Assembly (NCBI RefSeq): GCF_020559915.1
Contig: NZ_JAJCLZ010000005.1
Coordinates: 1 to 64,000, forward strand
Reading direction: 5' to 3'
DNA from: Ruminococcus sp. 210702-SL.1.03
GTDB taxonomy: Bacteria > Bacillota > Clostridia > Oscillospirales > Ruminococcaceae
Length of the DNA stretch: 64,000 nt
The number at the start of each line of letters is the position of its first letter. Position 1 is the stretch's first letter. The notes beneath the pieces were generated by a model. It had not been told where the DNA came from. It saw nothing but the letters and a program-made list of their open reading frames with translations, and did no database searches. This document shows positions 51,223-60,315 of the stretch, piece by piece. A program made the translations under genes and the position numbers.

Positions 51223-53877
51223 TCAGCTTCTGCCCTGTCTTTCATACCACTCTTCTTTTGTCAGCAGTATCTTTCTCGGCTTCGCGCCCTCCTGCGGGCC
51301 GATTATGCCCATAGCCTCTATATCGTCCATTATGCGGGCGGCGCGGGGAAAGCCCAGTTTCAGCTTGCGCTGTAAGAACGCGGTGGAAGCGTTGCCCGTT
51401 TCCACGATTATCGTTATCGCCTGATTTACAAGGTCGTCGTCGGGGTTTATCGAGATCTCGGCGTCCTCCTCGTTTTTCGGCTTCGGCATATTCTGCTCTA
51501 CCTCGTGGATTATCTCCTGATTATAGTCAGAGCCGTGCTCAGTCTTGAGGAAATTTACCACCTCGCGTATCTCGGCGGTAGATGCAAAGCCGCTCTGTAT
51601 ACGCATAGGCTTCGGAAAGCCGACGGGTTTATACAGCATATCGCCCCTGCCCAGCAGCTTCTCAGCGCCTACTTCGTCGAGTATTACGCGCGAGTCGGTG
51701 TTGTTGGAAACCATCAGCGCGGTACGCGAAGGTATATTCGCCTTGATAAGACCTGTAAGTACGTCAACTCGCGGCGACTGCGTAGCTATCAGCATATGCA
51801 TACCCGCCGCACGGGCGAGCTGTGCCAGCCTCATTACCGATTCCTCTACCTCGTTCTTCGCGGCGAGCATGAGGTCGGCGAACTCGTCTACTACTATTAC
51901 TATCTGCGGCAGCTTCGTGCGTTCGCACTCAGGGTCGCTCGCCAGCATCTCGTCCACCATCTCGTTGTAATCTTCAATATTCTTAGTGCCGTTTGCTTCA
52001 AAAAGCTTGTAGCGGCGCATCATCTCGTTCACCGCCCAGCCCAGCGCGCCTGCGGCTTTCAGCGGCTCGGTAACTACCGGTATCAGCAGGTGTGGTATGC
52101 CGTTGTACATGGGAAACTCTACCTTTTTCGGGTCTATGAGTATCAGCTTTACCTCGTCGGGCGAAGCGTGGAATAGAATGTTCAATATGATAGAGTTTGT
52201 AAATACCGATTTACCCGAACCGGTAGTACCCGCTATCAGCATATGCGGCATACTCGCGATATTGCCGATGACAATATTGCCCTCGATGTCCTTGCCGACC
52301 GCGAAAGAAAGCTTGCCCTTAGCGCGGCGGTAATCCTCGCTGTCGATAAGCTCGCGCATCGAAACGCTGTCGCGGTGGATATTCGGTATCTCTATGCCTA
52401 TCGCGGGCTTTCCGGGGATAGGCGCTTCTATACGAACGCTGTCGGCGGCGAGATTAAGCGCTATGTCGTCCGCCAAGCTCGTTACCTGCTTTACCTTTAC
52501 GCCCGCCGCAGGCTGAAGCTCGTAGCGGGTAACGGCAGGGCCGCGGTGTATTCCTATAATGCGGGTCTTTACGCCGAAAGTTTCCAGCGTTTCTACCAGC
52601 TTCGAGGATTTTTCCTGTATCTCGCGCTGCACCTCTTCCTCAGAGCAGGTGCGCTTCGCCTCTTTGAGTATCTCTACGGGCGGGGCGATGTAAACGGGCT
52701 TGCCGCTCTTTTCTTCGGCAAATACCGCCGTCTGTCCGCTCGGCTCTATCGTTATCTTAGGCGGACGCTGCGGCTCTCCCGCCGCTTTTCTTATAAGCTC
52801 GTCCAGCTTTATCTGCTCGGCAAGCTTCTGCTTTTCCTCAGCCACCTGCTCGGCGCGGGCGGCGTTTTTCGACTTTTTCTTGCCGTCGGGCTTTTTAGCA
52901 GGCTCTTCCGCTGGCGCGGGCTGTTCGGGCGCTTCCTCCCACGGCGGCAGGTCGTCGGCGTGGGCTGGCTCATCGGGCACGCTGCCGAACTGCTCCGCCT
53001 TGCCCTCTGCGGCAAGCTCTTCTTCACGCAGCTTTTCCATCTGCATCTTGTGTATCTTCGCGATGTCTACGCGGCGCTTTTTCTTTTCGCGCGCGCGCCT
53101 TTCCGCACGGCTCTCGGCAGGCTGCGGGGTGTCCGCCCTGCGCGCAGGTTCGGCGGGAATATCGCGGTCGTCGTAATAATCCTCAGCCGCGCGCTCCGCC
53201 CTATCCTCGGCAATAGCCTTCGCCCCGCCGACGAACGGGCGCGAAAAAGCCCGCAGCAGCTGCGGAAGCGTAATATCCGAAAGCAGCAGCGCGAAAAGCA
53301 CTATCAGCAGTACTATTATAATAGCAGCACCCGTTTTGCGGAAAAGCGCCAGCAGCGTCCAGCCGAACACCGCGCCCGCCAGTCCGCCGCCATGAAGCGT
53401 AACGCCGTCTAGGTAAAGTCCGCGCAGTTTCAGCCAAAAGCTCGCGCCCTCAATGGGTCTGCCGAAAAATATCTGCGCCGCGCCGCTCAGTAGGAAGATC
53501 ATTACCAGCCCCTGCACTGCGCGCGATATGACCGCGCTGCGCGATTTTTCCGAAGCTATCGTGAGCGCCAGATAGATTATGAAAATGCCGAATACGAACA
53601 CCGAAGCGCCCAGCAGACCGCGGTTCAGGTCGTAAAGCGCGTTCCACAAGCCGTCGCCTTTCACGAACGTAACTATCAACTCAAAAATGCCGTAAAAGAA
53701 CATTATGAAAGACCAAAAGCGGCGGCGTTCGCGAAAGCGCGCCTGCTCCATCTCCTCAAGCTGCTTTGCCGTAGGCTTTTTCGCGCGCGTTTTTGCCGCG
53801 GAAGAGCCGCCCGAGGACTTTTTCTGCCCAGCCGCGCTCTTGCTTTTCGCCGACTGCGTTGTTTTTTTCTCTGCCAA
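51223..53877 (-). CDS. ftsK: DNA translocase FtsK/SpoIIIE
   Basis: 884 residues. Four N-terminal membrane helices (about 50-220), a long charged linker rich in Ala, Glu, Pro and Arg, then the RecA-like motor with Walker A MLIAGTTGSGKSVFTNSIIL, Walker B IVIVVDEFADLM, and a C-terminal gamma winged helix (LQRKLKLGFPRAARIMDD). It pumps DNA during division or into the forespore. The start is a TTG with GAGGT upstream. It follows tepA, as in Bacillus and Clostridia. Confidence 0.95.
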   Translation of the reverse strand: MAEKKTTQSAKSKSAAGQKKSSGGSSAAKTRAKKPTAKQLEEMEQARFRERRRFWSFIMFFYGIFELIVTFVKGDGLWNALYDLNRGLLGASVFVFGIFIIYLALTIASEKSRSAVISRAVQGLVMIFLLSGAAQIFFGRPIEGASFWLKLRGLYLDGVTLHGGGLAGAVFGWTLLALFRKTGAAIIIVLLIVLFALLLSDITLPQLLRAFSRPFVGGAKAIAEDRAERAAEDYYDDRDIPAEPARRADTPQPAESRAERRAREKKKRRVDIAKIHKMQMEKLREEELAAEGKAEQFGSVPDEPAHADDLPPWEEAPEQPAPAEEPAKKPDGKKKSKNAARAEQVAEEKQKLAEQIKLDELIRKAAGEPQRPPKITIEPSGQTAVFAEEKSGKPVYIAPPVEILKEAKRTCSEEEVQREIQEKSSKLVETLETFGVKTRIIGIHRGPAVTRYELQPAAGVKVKQVTSLADDIALNLAADSVRIEAPIPGKPAIGIEIPNIHRDSVSMRELIDSEDYRRAKGKLSFAVGKDIEGNIVIGNIASMPHMLIAGTTGSGKSVFTNSIILNILFHASPDEVKLILIDPKKVEFPMYNGIPHLLIPVVTEPLKAAGALGWAVNEMMRRYKLFEANGTKNIEDYNEMVDEMLASDPECERTKLPQIVIVVDEFADLMLAAKNEVEESVMRLAQLARAAGMHMLIATQSPRVDVLTGLIKANIPSRTALMVSNNTDSRVILDEVGAEKLLGRGDMLYKPVGFPKPMRIQSGFASTAEIREVVNFLKTEHGSDYNQEIIHEVEQNMPKPKNEEDAEISINPDDDLVNQAITIIVETGNASTAFLQRKLKLGFPRAARIMDDIEAMGIIGPQEGAKPRKILLTKEEWYERQGRS

Positions 53878-53946
53878 TTTATGTACCTCAATATAAATAT
53901 TTTAAACTCTCTATCCTAATACTTCAAATATGTAAAAGCGGAAGTT

Positions 53947-54726
53947 TCATTCCGCCTTTTCTATCTCCTTATACAGCCAGCCGATGGCGTCCGAAAGCCC
54001 GCCCAGCTCGTCTATAAGCCCGCATTTTACTGCGGCTTCGCCGTCTATCACCGTGCCGACATCCATTACTATCTCGCCCGTAGCCATCATAAGCTCGCGA
54101 AATTTTTTCTCAGTAACCGACGAATTATCGGTGATGAAGCGTATTATCCTATCCTGCATTTTCTGAAAATATGAAAGCGTCTGCGGCACGCCTACCACTG
54201 GGCCGTTCATGCGAACGGGGTGTATAGTCATGGTCGCGCTGGGCACTATAAATGAGCGCTTTGCGCACACCGCCAGCGGCACGCCTATCGAGTGGCCGCC
54301 GCCGAGCACTATCGAAGCGGTGGGCGTTTTCATGCCCGCCACCAGCTCGGCTATCGCCAAGCCCGCCTCCACGTCGCCGCCTACGGTGTTGAGTATTATC
54401 AGCAGCCCCTCGGCACGCTCGTCCTGCTCGATGGCTACCAGTGATGGGATGATATGCTCGTATTTGGTAGTCTTGTTATCCGGCGGCAAAATGTAGTGTC
54501 CCTCCACCTGCCCGATGATGTTCAAACAGCAAATGCTGTGCTTTCCGCCCTCTGCCGAAACTATGCCAAATTCCTTGATAGCCGCGGCGTTTTCGTCAAC
54601 GGCGGAGTTTGGCTGAGCCTGCGCGGCGTCGGCAAGGGCGTTCAGCAAGTACGGCGAGTATGATATATGGTTCGTTTTGCCTTTTTTAGATTTGCATTTT
54701 TTAGCTGACTTAGAAGATTTAGACAT
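53947..54726 (-). CDS. tepA: ClpP-class serine protease TepA
   Basis: 259 residues. A Lys/Ser-rich N-terminal tail, then the ClpP fold: catalytic Ser in [12 protein letters not shown], His in [10 protein letters not shown], and an Asp further on. The catalytic region differs from true ClpP by the GHS in place of GMA. TepA of Bacillus lies next to spoIIIE, as here with ftsK (69-base gap). The role may be in protein secretion or degradation of small acid-soluble proteins (reported in Bacillus). GGAGG precedes the ATG. Confidence 0.85.
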   Translation of the reverse strand: MSKSSKSAKKCKSKKGKTNHISYSPYLLNALADAAQAQPNSAVDENAAAIKEFGIVSAEGGKHSICCLNIIGQVEGHYILPPDNKTTKYEHIIPSLVAIEQDERAEGLLIILNTVGGDVEAGLAIAELVAGMKTPTASIVLGGGHSIGVPLAVCAKRSFIVPSATMTIHPVRMNGPVVGVPQTLSYFQKMQDRIIRFITDNSSVTEKKFRELMMATGEIVMDVGTVIDGEAAVKCGLIDELGGLSDAIGWLYKEIEKAE

Positions 54727-54885
54727 ATCCCGACCTCCGAAAAGAATATTACTGATGATATTCTTGCCTTTGGAGGCGGGAAATATACGCGCTTTCAGCC
54801 GAAAAATGCAGGGTATCCGTCACAAAAGAGCGTGATATGCCGAAAAAATGCAGGCTGATGACGGCGCAAATTCACATATATATTT

Positions 54886-54914
54886 ATAGTATCACAATTC
54901 CAGAGCAATGTCAA
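54886..54914 (-). promoter_or_regulatory. tepA-ftsK promoter
   Basis: On the minus strand TTGACA (54909-54914), 17-base spacer, TACTAT (54886-54891). Confidence 0.65.
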
Positions 54915-54928
54915 GAGAAATAACGCAC

Positions 54929-54959
54929 AAAAAAACGCATGGCGATTTTACCATGCGTT
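54929..54959 (-). terminator. Thioredoxin gene terminator
   Basis: AACGCATGG pairs with CCATGCGTT around 8 bases, followed on the minus strand by TTTTTT, 19 bases after the stop. Confidence 0.88.
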
Positions 54960-54977
54960 CGGCGGTATATCGGGCGC

Positions 54978-55298
54978 TCAGCCCAGTTTTTTCAGGTTTT
55001 CTGCGATTATCAGCTTGTGGGTAAAGCCCTCGAGCTTGTTTTTAACGTCGCCGTCTTTGATGAAAAGCAGCGTGGGCAGCGCGGTAACGTCGAAACGCTG
55101 CGCCAGAGCGCCCTCGGCGGAAATATCGCACTTCGCGATAACAGCGCTCTCGCCCAGCTCTTCGCCAAGCTCGGTCAAGCCCGCCTCGGTGCGTTTACAG
55201 TGCACGCAGGTGGGCGAGTAAAATTCTATCACCAGCGGCTTGCCCGCGGCGGCGGCTGTTATCTCATTATAATTTGCATTTGTAAGCTCAGTAATCAT
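54978..55298 (-). CDS. Thioredoxin-family protein with CVHC active site
   Basis: 106 residues, one thioredoxin domain. The redox motif reads YSPTCVHCKRTEAG where standard thioredoxins have CGPC, and the cis-Pro is in ALPTLLF. CxHC motifs are more oxidising and typical of thiol-disulfide exchange proteins, so a specialised or redox-buffer role is likely. It has its own perfect promoter and terminator and is divergent from the sulfonate operon. Confidence 0.88.
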   Translation of the reverse strand: MITELTNANYNEITAAAAGKPLVIEFYSPTCVHCKRTEAGLTELGEELGESAVIAKCDISAEGALAQRFDVTALPTLLFIKDGDVKNKLEGFTHKLIIAENLKKLG

Positions 55299-55374
55299 GT
55301 TTTTTTACCTCCGTTATTATAATAGTATATTTTCAAACTTAACTTTTCATATCTGTTTAATATGATTTAATAGA

Positions 55375-55403
55375 ATTATACCACCGTCAGCCCCGTTTGT
55401 CAA
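55375..55403 (-). promoter_or_regulatory. Thioredoxin gene promoter (perfect consensus)
   Basis: On the minus strand TTGACA (55398-55403), 17-base spacer, TATAAT (55375-55380). Confidence 0.85.
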
Positions 55404-55441
55404 GAGATTTTTGTGAATATTTTCTTAATCCTACAAATCAC

Positions 55442-55587
55442 ATATAACTAATAGGTTATATATGTACAATTCATATGGAAATTGTGGGTTTGATATGTGA
55501 GTTTCTACAAAATTACCCGAATGGTGTTGACAATTCGCGCAAAACAGGGTATAATGTTAACCATAGTAATCATATCGAAAAGATATG
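55442..55587 (+). promoter_or_regulatory. Promoter and inverted repeats of the sulfonate operon
   Basis: TTGACA (55527-55532), 17-base spacer, TATAAT (55550-55555): perfect housekeeping consensus. Upstream an inverted repeat ATATAAC/GTTATAT lies near 55442-55461, and in the 5' leader CATATC-GAAAA-GATATG forms a hairpin at 55571-55587. The strong promoter suggests control by repression or attenuation. Confidence 0.8.
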
Positions 55588-55608
55588 AATTCAAAGGGAG
55601 AGTCAACA

Positions 55609-55650
55609 ATGATACTTTTTACCCGCCGCGGCAAACGATGTCTAAGCTGA
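55609..55650 (+). CDS. 13-residue leader peptide upstream of the sulfonate operon
   Basis: ATG with an ideal AAAGGGAG ribosome site 8 bases upstream; the peptide is MILFTRRGKRCLS. It ends 51 bases before the ATPase start, and a small hairpin (TAAGCT-GAA-AGCTTA, 55643-55657) spans its stop codon. The single Cys near the end and its place before sulfur-compound import genes suggest translation-linked sensing of cysteine or charged tRNA-Cys, as described for Cys-containing leader peptides elsewhere. This role is an inference. Confidence 0.6.
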   Translation: MILFTRRGKRCLS

Positions 55651-55701
55651 AAGCTTACACATCACCCTACTCATTACTAAATACAAACGAGGTTGTCGGC
55701 T

Positions 55702-56769
55702 ATGTACATTGAACTAAAAAATATAAACAAAACTTTCGGCGATTTCAAGGCTTCGGATAACGTAAGCTTCGGCATCGAAAAAGGCAGGCTGATAGGTCTG
55801 CTCGGCCCAAGCGGCAGCGGCAAGACCACTATCCTGAGAATGCTCGCAGGTCTGGAAAAGCAGGACAGCGGCGATATTTTAATCGACGGCAAGAATGTAA
55901 ACGACCTGCCGCCCAGCGAACGCGGCATAGGCTTTGTTTTCCAGAGCTACGCGCTCTTCCCTTTCATGACTGTTTATGATAACATAGCTTACGGTCTGAA
56001 AGTTCAGAAGAAAGATAAGGCTTTCATAAAGGCGCGCGTGGCGGAGCTGCTGGAGCTTGTGGGACTTCCCGATGTAGGAAAGCGCTACCCCAGCCAGCTC
56101 AGCGGCGGTCAGCGCCAGAGAATAGCTCTCGCACGAGCCCTCGCCCCCTCGCCCGAGCTTCTGCTGCTCGACGAGCCTTTCGCCGCCATCGACGCTAAGG
56201 TAAGAAAAGAGCTTCGCACATGGCTGCGCGAAACGATAGATAAGATAGGCATAACGAGCATTTTCGTTACCCACGATCAGGACGAGGCGATAGAGGTCGC
56301 GGACGAAATCGTGATCACGAACAAAGGCAGAGTAGAGCAGGTGGGCAACCCCGTAGAGATCTACTCCGAGCCGAAAACGCCTTTCGTAGCGCAGTTCATC
56401 GGTCAGTCGGCTATGATAGAAGATTACGGCAGGCTGAAAGGCTTTGAGCAGAGCGGAGAGGGCAACACCGCCATTATCCGCCCCGAATTTATAGAGATAA
56501 ACAAATTTGAGGACGGCGGCTACCACCAGTTTGAAAGCTCGATGGAGGACGCAGTAGTAGAGGACGTATTCTTCCGCGGCAGCGCTTTCGAGGTACGCGC
56601 CGATATAAACGGCATCTCGATAACCGGCAGATACCCCCTCAGCTCGCCCCGTCTGAAAAAAGGCGACAAGATAAAAATACTCATCAAAAAGCTTTACACC
56701 ATCAGCGGCAACAGCACAGAGATACTTGTGAACAAGGCGCTCGATGATTCCGAGCTTTACTATATCTAA
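55702..56769 (+). CDS. ABC importer ATPase, sulfonate/sulfate-ester type
   Basis: 355 residues. Walker A GPSGSGKTT, Q loop VFQSYALFPFMTVYDNIAYG, signature LSGGQRQRIALARALA, Walker B LLLLDEPFAAID, and a C-terminal TOBE-like regulatory domain of about 120 residues as in CysA/PotA rather than the short SsuB. Start ATG with GAGGTT upstream; an in-frame TTG at 55693 is less likely. First structural gene of the operon; permease 18 bases on. Confidence 0.88.
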   Translation: MYIELKNINKTFGDFKASDNVSFGIEKGRLIGLLGPSGSGKTTILRMLAGLEKQDSGDILIDGKNVNDLPPSERGIGFVFQSYALFPFMTVYDNIAYGLKVQKKDKAFIKARVAELLELVGLPDVGKRYPSQLSGGQRQRIALARALAPSPELLLLDEPFAAIDAKVRKELRTWLRETIDKIGITSIFVTHDQDEAIEVADEIVITNKGRVEQVGNPVEIYSEPKTPFVAQFIGQSAMIEDYGRLKGFEQSGEGNTAIIRPEFIEINKFEDGGYHQFESSMEDAVVEDVFFRGSAFEVRADINGISITGRYPLSSPRLKKGDKIKILIKKLYTISGNSTEILVNKALDDSELYYI

Positions 56770-56787
56770 AAAGGAGGGCTTTTTAAA

Positions 56788-57570
56788 ATGGAACAGAACA
56801 GCGGCAAAAAGTCCTCGGCAGGACAAAAAATACTTAAATGCGGCGTAATATCGTGGATAGTAATAATCGCGGTGTGGGCGCTGGGAGCTATGAGCATAAA
56901 GGACGAATACTTCCTCCCCAGCCCGAAACAAACGCTGATAAGCATAAAGCTGCTTATAGAAAACGGCACGCTTTGGGCAGACATCGCGGCGAGCGCGGGC
57001 AGAGTTATAAAGGGCTGGCTGTTGGCGATAGTTTTCGCAGTACCGCTCGGACTTATGGTCGGCAACTTCCGCGTAGTGCGCTGGCTGGTAGAGCCTATAC
57101 TCAGCTTTTTCAGATTCGTACCCGCCATCGCGCTGACCACCCTCTTCCTGATGTGGTTCGGCGTAGGCGAAGAATCGAAAGTAGCGCTTATCTTCTACGC
57201 TTCATTCTTCCCGATGTTCGTAAACACCATCGCGGGCGTGGCTTCCACCGACAAGCAGCTTGTAGAAGCGGCTTCCTGCATGGGCGCTAAGAAAGCAAGA
57301 GTATTCTTCACAGTAGTAGTACCCTCGGCGGTATCCAACATCTACACGGGCATACGCCTAGGTCTAAGCTCCGCCATCATCTGCGTTATCGCGGCGGAAA
57401 TGCTGGTAGGCAGCGACGGTCTGGGCTACCTGATAAACAGCTCAAAGCTTTACTACAAAACAAGCTGGGCGTTTGCAGGTATAGTCACCCTCGCAGTCAT
57501 AGGCTTCGCGGCTGACAGACTGCTGCAATTCATCGGCAGGAAAAAGCTCAGCCACTTCGGAGTAAAGTAA
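56788..57570 (+). CDS. ABC importer permease, SsuC/TauC-like
   Basis: 260 residues with six membrane helices. It has the BPD_transp_1 coupling loop EAASCMGAKKARVFFTVVVP ending in a Ser/Ala-rich PSAV, and the family end GFAADRLLQFIGRKKL. It belongs to the nitrate/sulfonate/taurine group. AAGGAGG precedes the ATG. Confidence 0.88.
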   Translation: MEQNSGKKSSAGQKILKCGVISWIVIIAVWALGAMSIKDEYFLPSPKQTLISIKLLIENGTLWADIAASAGRVIKGWLLAIVFAVPLGLMVGNFRVVRWLVEPILSFFRFVPAIALTTLFLMWFGVGEESKVALIFYASFFPMFVNTIAGVASTDKQLVEAASCMGAKKARVFFTVVVPSAVSNIYTGIRLGLSSAIICVIAAEMLVGSDGLGYLINSSKLYYKTSWAFAGIVTLAVIGFAADRLLQFIGRKKLSHFGVK

Positions 57571-57630
57571 ACACCATACATAAAAATATAAAAAATACAA
57601 ACAACGTAAAATTACAGGAGTTGAATCAAA

Positions 57631-58680
57631 ATGAAAATAAATAAGATAATTTCGGCACTCGCAGCATCGGCACTCAGCATTTCCCTGCTCGCGGGCTGCG
57701 GAAATTCGGGCAGCGGCGACACCCCTAAAGTAGTAAAGGGCAAAAACGGACAAGACCTGCAAACGCTGCGCCTTGCGGTAATGACGGGCAACCTCGACCA
57801 CTACGCTTCATACGTCGGCGTAGAGCAGGGCATTTTTGAAAAGTACGGCATAAACCTCGAGATAACCGAGTACGCTTTCGGCATAAACACCATCGACGCT
57901 ATTGCGAACGGCAACGCGGACGTTGGCGACATGGCTGACTACGCCGCAGTGAACCGCCTCGGCACCACCCTAGACCAGACGAACCTCGTGATGTTTTCAG
58001 AGCTGAACGGCGGCGAGATAGGCGACGGCGGACTTTATGTAGCGCCCGAGTATGAAAACGACCTCTCAAAGCTTGACGGCAGCAAGGGCTTTGTAACGCA
58101 GATAGGCACGGTAAACGAGTACCTTAACAGCCAGGCTATCGCTTACTTAGGTCTTGACGAGAGCAAACAGAAGATTATAAATACCGATTCCGCGCAGTCG
58201 GCGCTTGCGCTGGCTAAGAGCGGCGACGCTTCCGCCACCATCGCGAGCGGCTCGAACGCAAAGTACCTCGAAGAAGTGGGCTGGAAGCTGGCAGTCACCT
58301 CGCAGGATCTCGGCGAAGTTACAGGCGCATACTACTTCACCTCTGACAGCTTCATCGACAAGAACACCGACCTGCTGGCGAACTACCTCAAAGCCATCAA
58401 CGAGAGCTACGAGTATGTAAACGCACACATGGACGAGAGCGCCGAGTACCTCGAAGGCAAGATAGGCGTAAAGGCTGACGACTTCAAGCTTCAGTGGAAA
58501 GTACAGGGCTTCAGCACAGGCTTCAGCGAGGAAGCGGCACAGCACCTCGAGAGCATTCAGAAATGGGCGCACGACCACGGCAAGTACGACTCTGACTACA
58601 ACGTGCGCGACTTCATCGACACAAGAGCGGCGAAGATAGCTTTCCCCGACAAGACCACTGTCAAGAACACCAAAAAATAA
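57631..58680 (+). CDS. ABC importer substrate-binding lipoprotein, SsuA/TauA-like
   Basis: 349 residues. Lipoprotein signal ending in the lipobox LLAGCGN. The mature part has the NMT1/SsuA signature: GVEQGIFEKYGINLEI, AIANGNADVGDMADYAAVNR, and a hinge-domain pattern. Its binding pocket cannot be read, but the family binds sulfonates, sulfate esters, taurine or nitrate. AGGAG precedes the ATG. Confidence 0.88.
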   Translation: MKINKIISALAASALSISLLAGCGNSGSGDTPKVVKGKNGQDLQTLRLAVMTGNLDHYASYVGVEQGIFEKYGINLEITEYAFGINTIDAIANGNADVGDMADYAAVNRLGTTLDQTNLVMFSELNGGEIGDGGLYVAPEYENDLSKLDGSKGFVTQIGTVNEYLNSQAIAYLGLDESKQKIINTDSAQSALALAKSGDASATIASGSNAKYLEEVGWKLAVTSQDLGEVTGAYYFTSDSFIDKNTDLLANYLKAINESYEYVNAHMDESAEYLEGKIGVKADDFKLQWKVQGFSTGFSEEAAQHLESIQKWAHDHGKYDSDYNVRDFIDTRAAKIAFPDKTTVKNTKK

Positions 58681-58722
58681 TAATCAAACGAAATTTTAAA
58701 TACTGATAAGGAGCGATACACT

Positions 58723-60228
58723 ATGGGTTATCCAAGCATTTTCCCTACGGGAGTAACACTTTACAACAAAGAAAAGGCATACGGCGGCTACACGATTTTC
58801 CCCTCGGCTAAGGGCGCGCTGCTGATAGATATGAACGGCAACGAGGTAAAGCTTTGGGCAGGTCTTTGCGGCTTCCCGAACAAGATCCTCCCCGGCGGAT
58901 ATGTAATGGGCAATACGGGCGTAAGAGGCGGCAAGTACGCTTATCAAGACCAGCTCGACCTCGTGCAGGTAGACTGGGACGGACACATAGTTTGGAAATT
59001 CGACAAGACCGAACTTGTGGCAGACCCCGGAAAAGACCCCGTATACATGGCTCGTCAGCACCACGATTATCAGCGCGAGGGCAGCACCGTAGGCTACTAT
59101 TACCCCGGCGGAGAGCCTAAGACCGACAGCGGCAACACCCTTATCCTCACCCACGAAAATCTTTACAACCACGATATTTCCGACAAGCGCCTTATCGACG
59201 ACAAGATAATCGAGGTCGATTGGGAGGGCAATATAGTTTGGAGCTGGCGCGCGAGCGACCACTTTGACGAGCTGGGCTTTGACGAAGCGGCTAAGAACGT
59301 TCTTTTCAGAAACCCCGGTCTGCATGAAGAAGCGGGCGGCGACTGGATGCACATCAACAACTTTTCCACCCTCGGTGAAAACAAGTGGTACGACGCAGGC
59401 GACGAGCGCTTCCACCCCGACAACATCATTTTCGACGCGAGAAACTCGAACATTCTCGGCATCATCGAAAAGAAAACGGGCAAGATAGTTTGGCGCTTAG
59501 GCCCTGACTTCAACGAGAGCGAAGCTACTAGAAAGCTCGGCTGGATAATCGGTCAGCACCACCTGCACATGATACCGAAGGGTCTGCCCGGCGAAGGCGA
59601 CCTGCTGGTATTCGATAACGGCGGCGAGGGCGGCTACGGCGTGCCCAACCCCGCTTCGCCCACAGGCGTGAACAACGCTCACCGCGACTACTCGCGCGTG
59701 CTGCAGTTCAACCCCATCACCCTCGAGATAACCTGGCAGTACACTCCCCTCGAGGCGGGCAGCCTGCTCTTTACCGACGCTTCTAAATTTTACAGCTCGT
59801 ACATCAGCTCGGCTCAGCGCCTGCCGAACGGCAACACGCTGATAACCGAAGGCTCTGACGGCAGACTTATAGAAGTTACCCCCGAGCACGAGATAGTTTG
59901 GGAATACATAAACCCCTACTTCAAGAAGCTGGGCGGCAATTTCCTCTGCAACATGATCTACCGCGCATACCGCGTACCTTACGAGTGGGTACCGCAGGCG
60001 GAAAGACACGAGGAAGTTTCGGTAGAGCCGCTAGACGTCAGCACATTCCGCGTACCGGGCGCTTCCGCAGGCGCGGGCACGGGCGAAGTTACCGCGGTAG
60101 ACGGCATCGACCCGACCAAGCCTATACCGCTTACAGGCTCTAACGCTGACGAAGACGGCGACGATGACGAGCGCATAGACTTCTGCGTAGCTTCTATCAA
60201 GAAGAGCGAGATAGAGAGCATAAACTAA
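58723..60228 (+). CDS. Arylsulfotransferase (ASST), cytoplasmic
   Basis: 501 residues. Beta-propeller arylsulfotransferase-like protein: repeated blades such as VQVDWDGHIVWKFD, IEVDWEGNIVWSWR, KTGKIVWRLG and NPITLEITWQYT, with conserved His in IGQHHLHMIPKG and in NNAHRDYSR, likely the sulfo-accepting and substrate residues. It moves a sulfuryl group from one phenolic sulfate to another phenol without PAPS. Periplasmic E. coli-type enzymes have a signal peptide; this one has none. AAGGAG precedes the ATG. It is the last gene of the importer operon. The C-terminus is acidic and ends in KKSEIESIN. Confidence 0.85.
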   Translation: MGYPSIFPTGVTLYNKEKAYGGYTIFPSAKGALLIDMNGNEVKLWAGLCGFPNKILPGGYVMGNTGVRGGKYAYQDQLDLVQVDWDGHIVWKFDKTELVADPGKDPVYMARQHHDYQREGSTVGYYYPGGEPKTDSGNTLILTHENLYNHDISDKRLIDDKIIEVDWEGNIVWSWRASDHFDELGFDEAAKNVLFRNPGLHEEAGGDWMHINNFSTLGENKWYDAGDERFHPDNIIFDARNSNILGIIEKKTGKIVWRLGPDFNESEATRKLGWIIGQHHLHMIPKGLPGEGDLLVFDNGGEGGYGVPNPASPTGVNNAHRDYSRVLQFNPITLEITWQYTPLEAGSLLFTDASKFYSSYISSAQRLPNGNTLITEGSDGRLIEVTPEHEIVWEYINPYFKKLGGNFLCNMIYRAYRVPYEWVPQAERHEEVSVEPLDVSTFRVPGASAGAGTGEVTAVDGIDPTKPIPLTGSNADEDGDDDERIDFCVASIKKSEIESIN

Positions 60229-60250
60229 GCCATAGTGAATAAAATACAGC

Positions 60251-60292
60251 AAAAAAGAGGACAGTTCCCGATCATTGGGAGCTGTCCTCTTT
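60251..60292. terminator. Bidirectional terminator
   Basis: AAAGAGGACAG pairs with CTGTCCTCTTT (60254-60264 with 60282-60292), with inner TTCCC/GGGA pairing. It separates the convergent arylsulfotransferase and ABC-2 genes. Confidence 0.88.
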
Positions 60293-60315
60293 CGTATATC
60301 GAATATGCTTAAATA

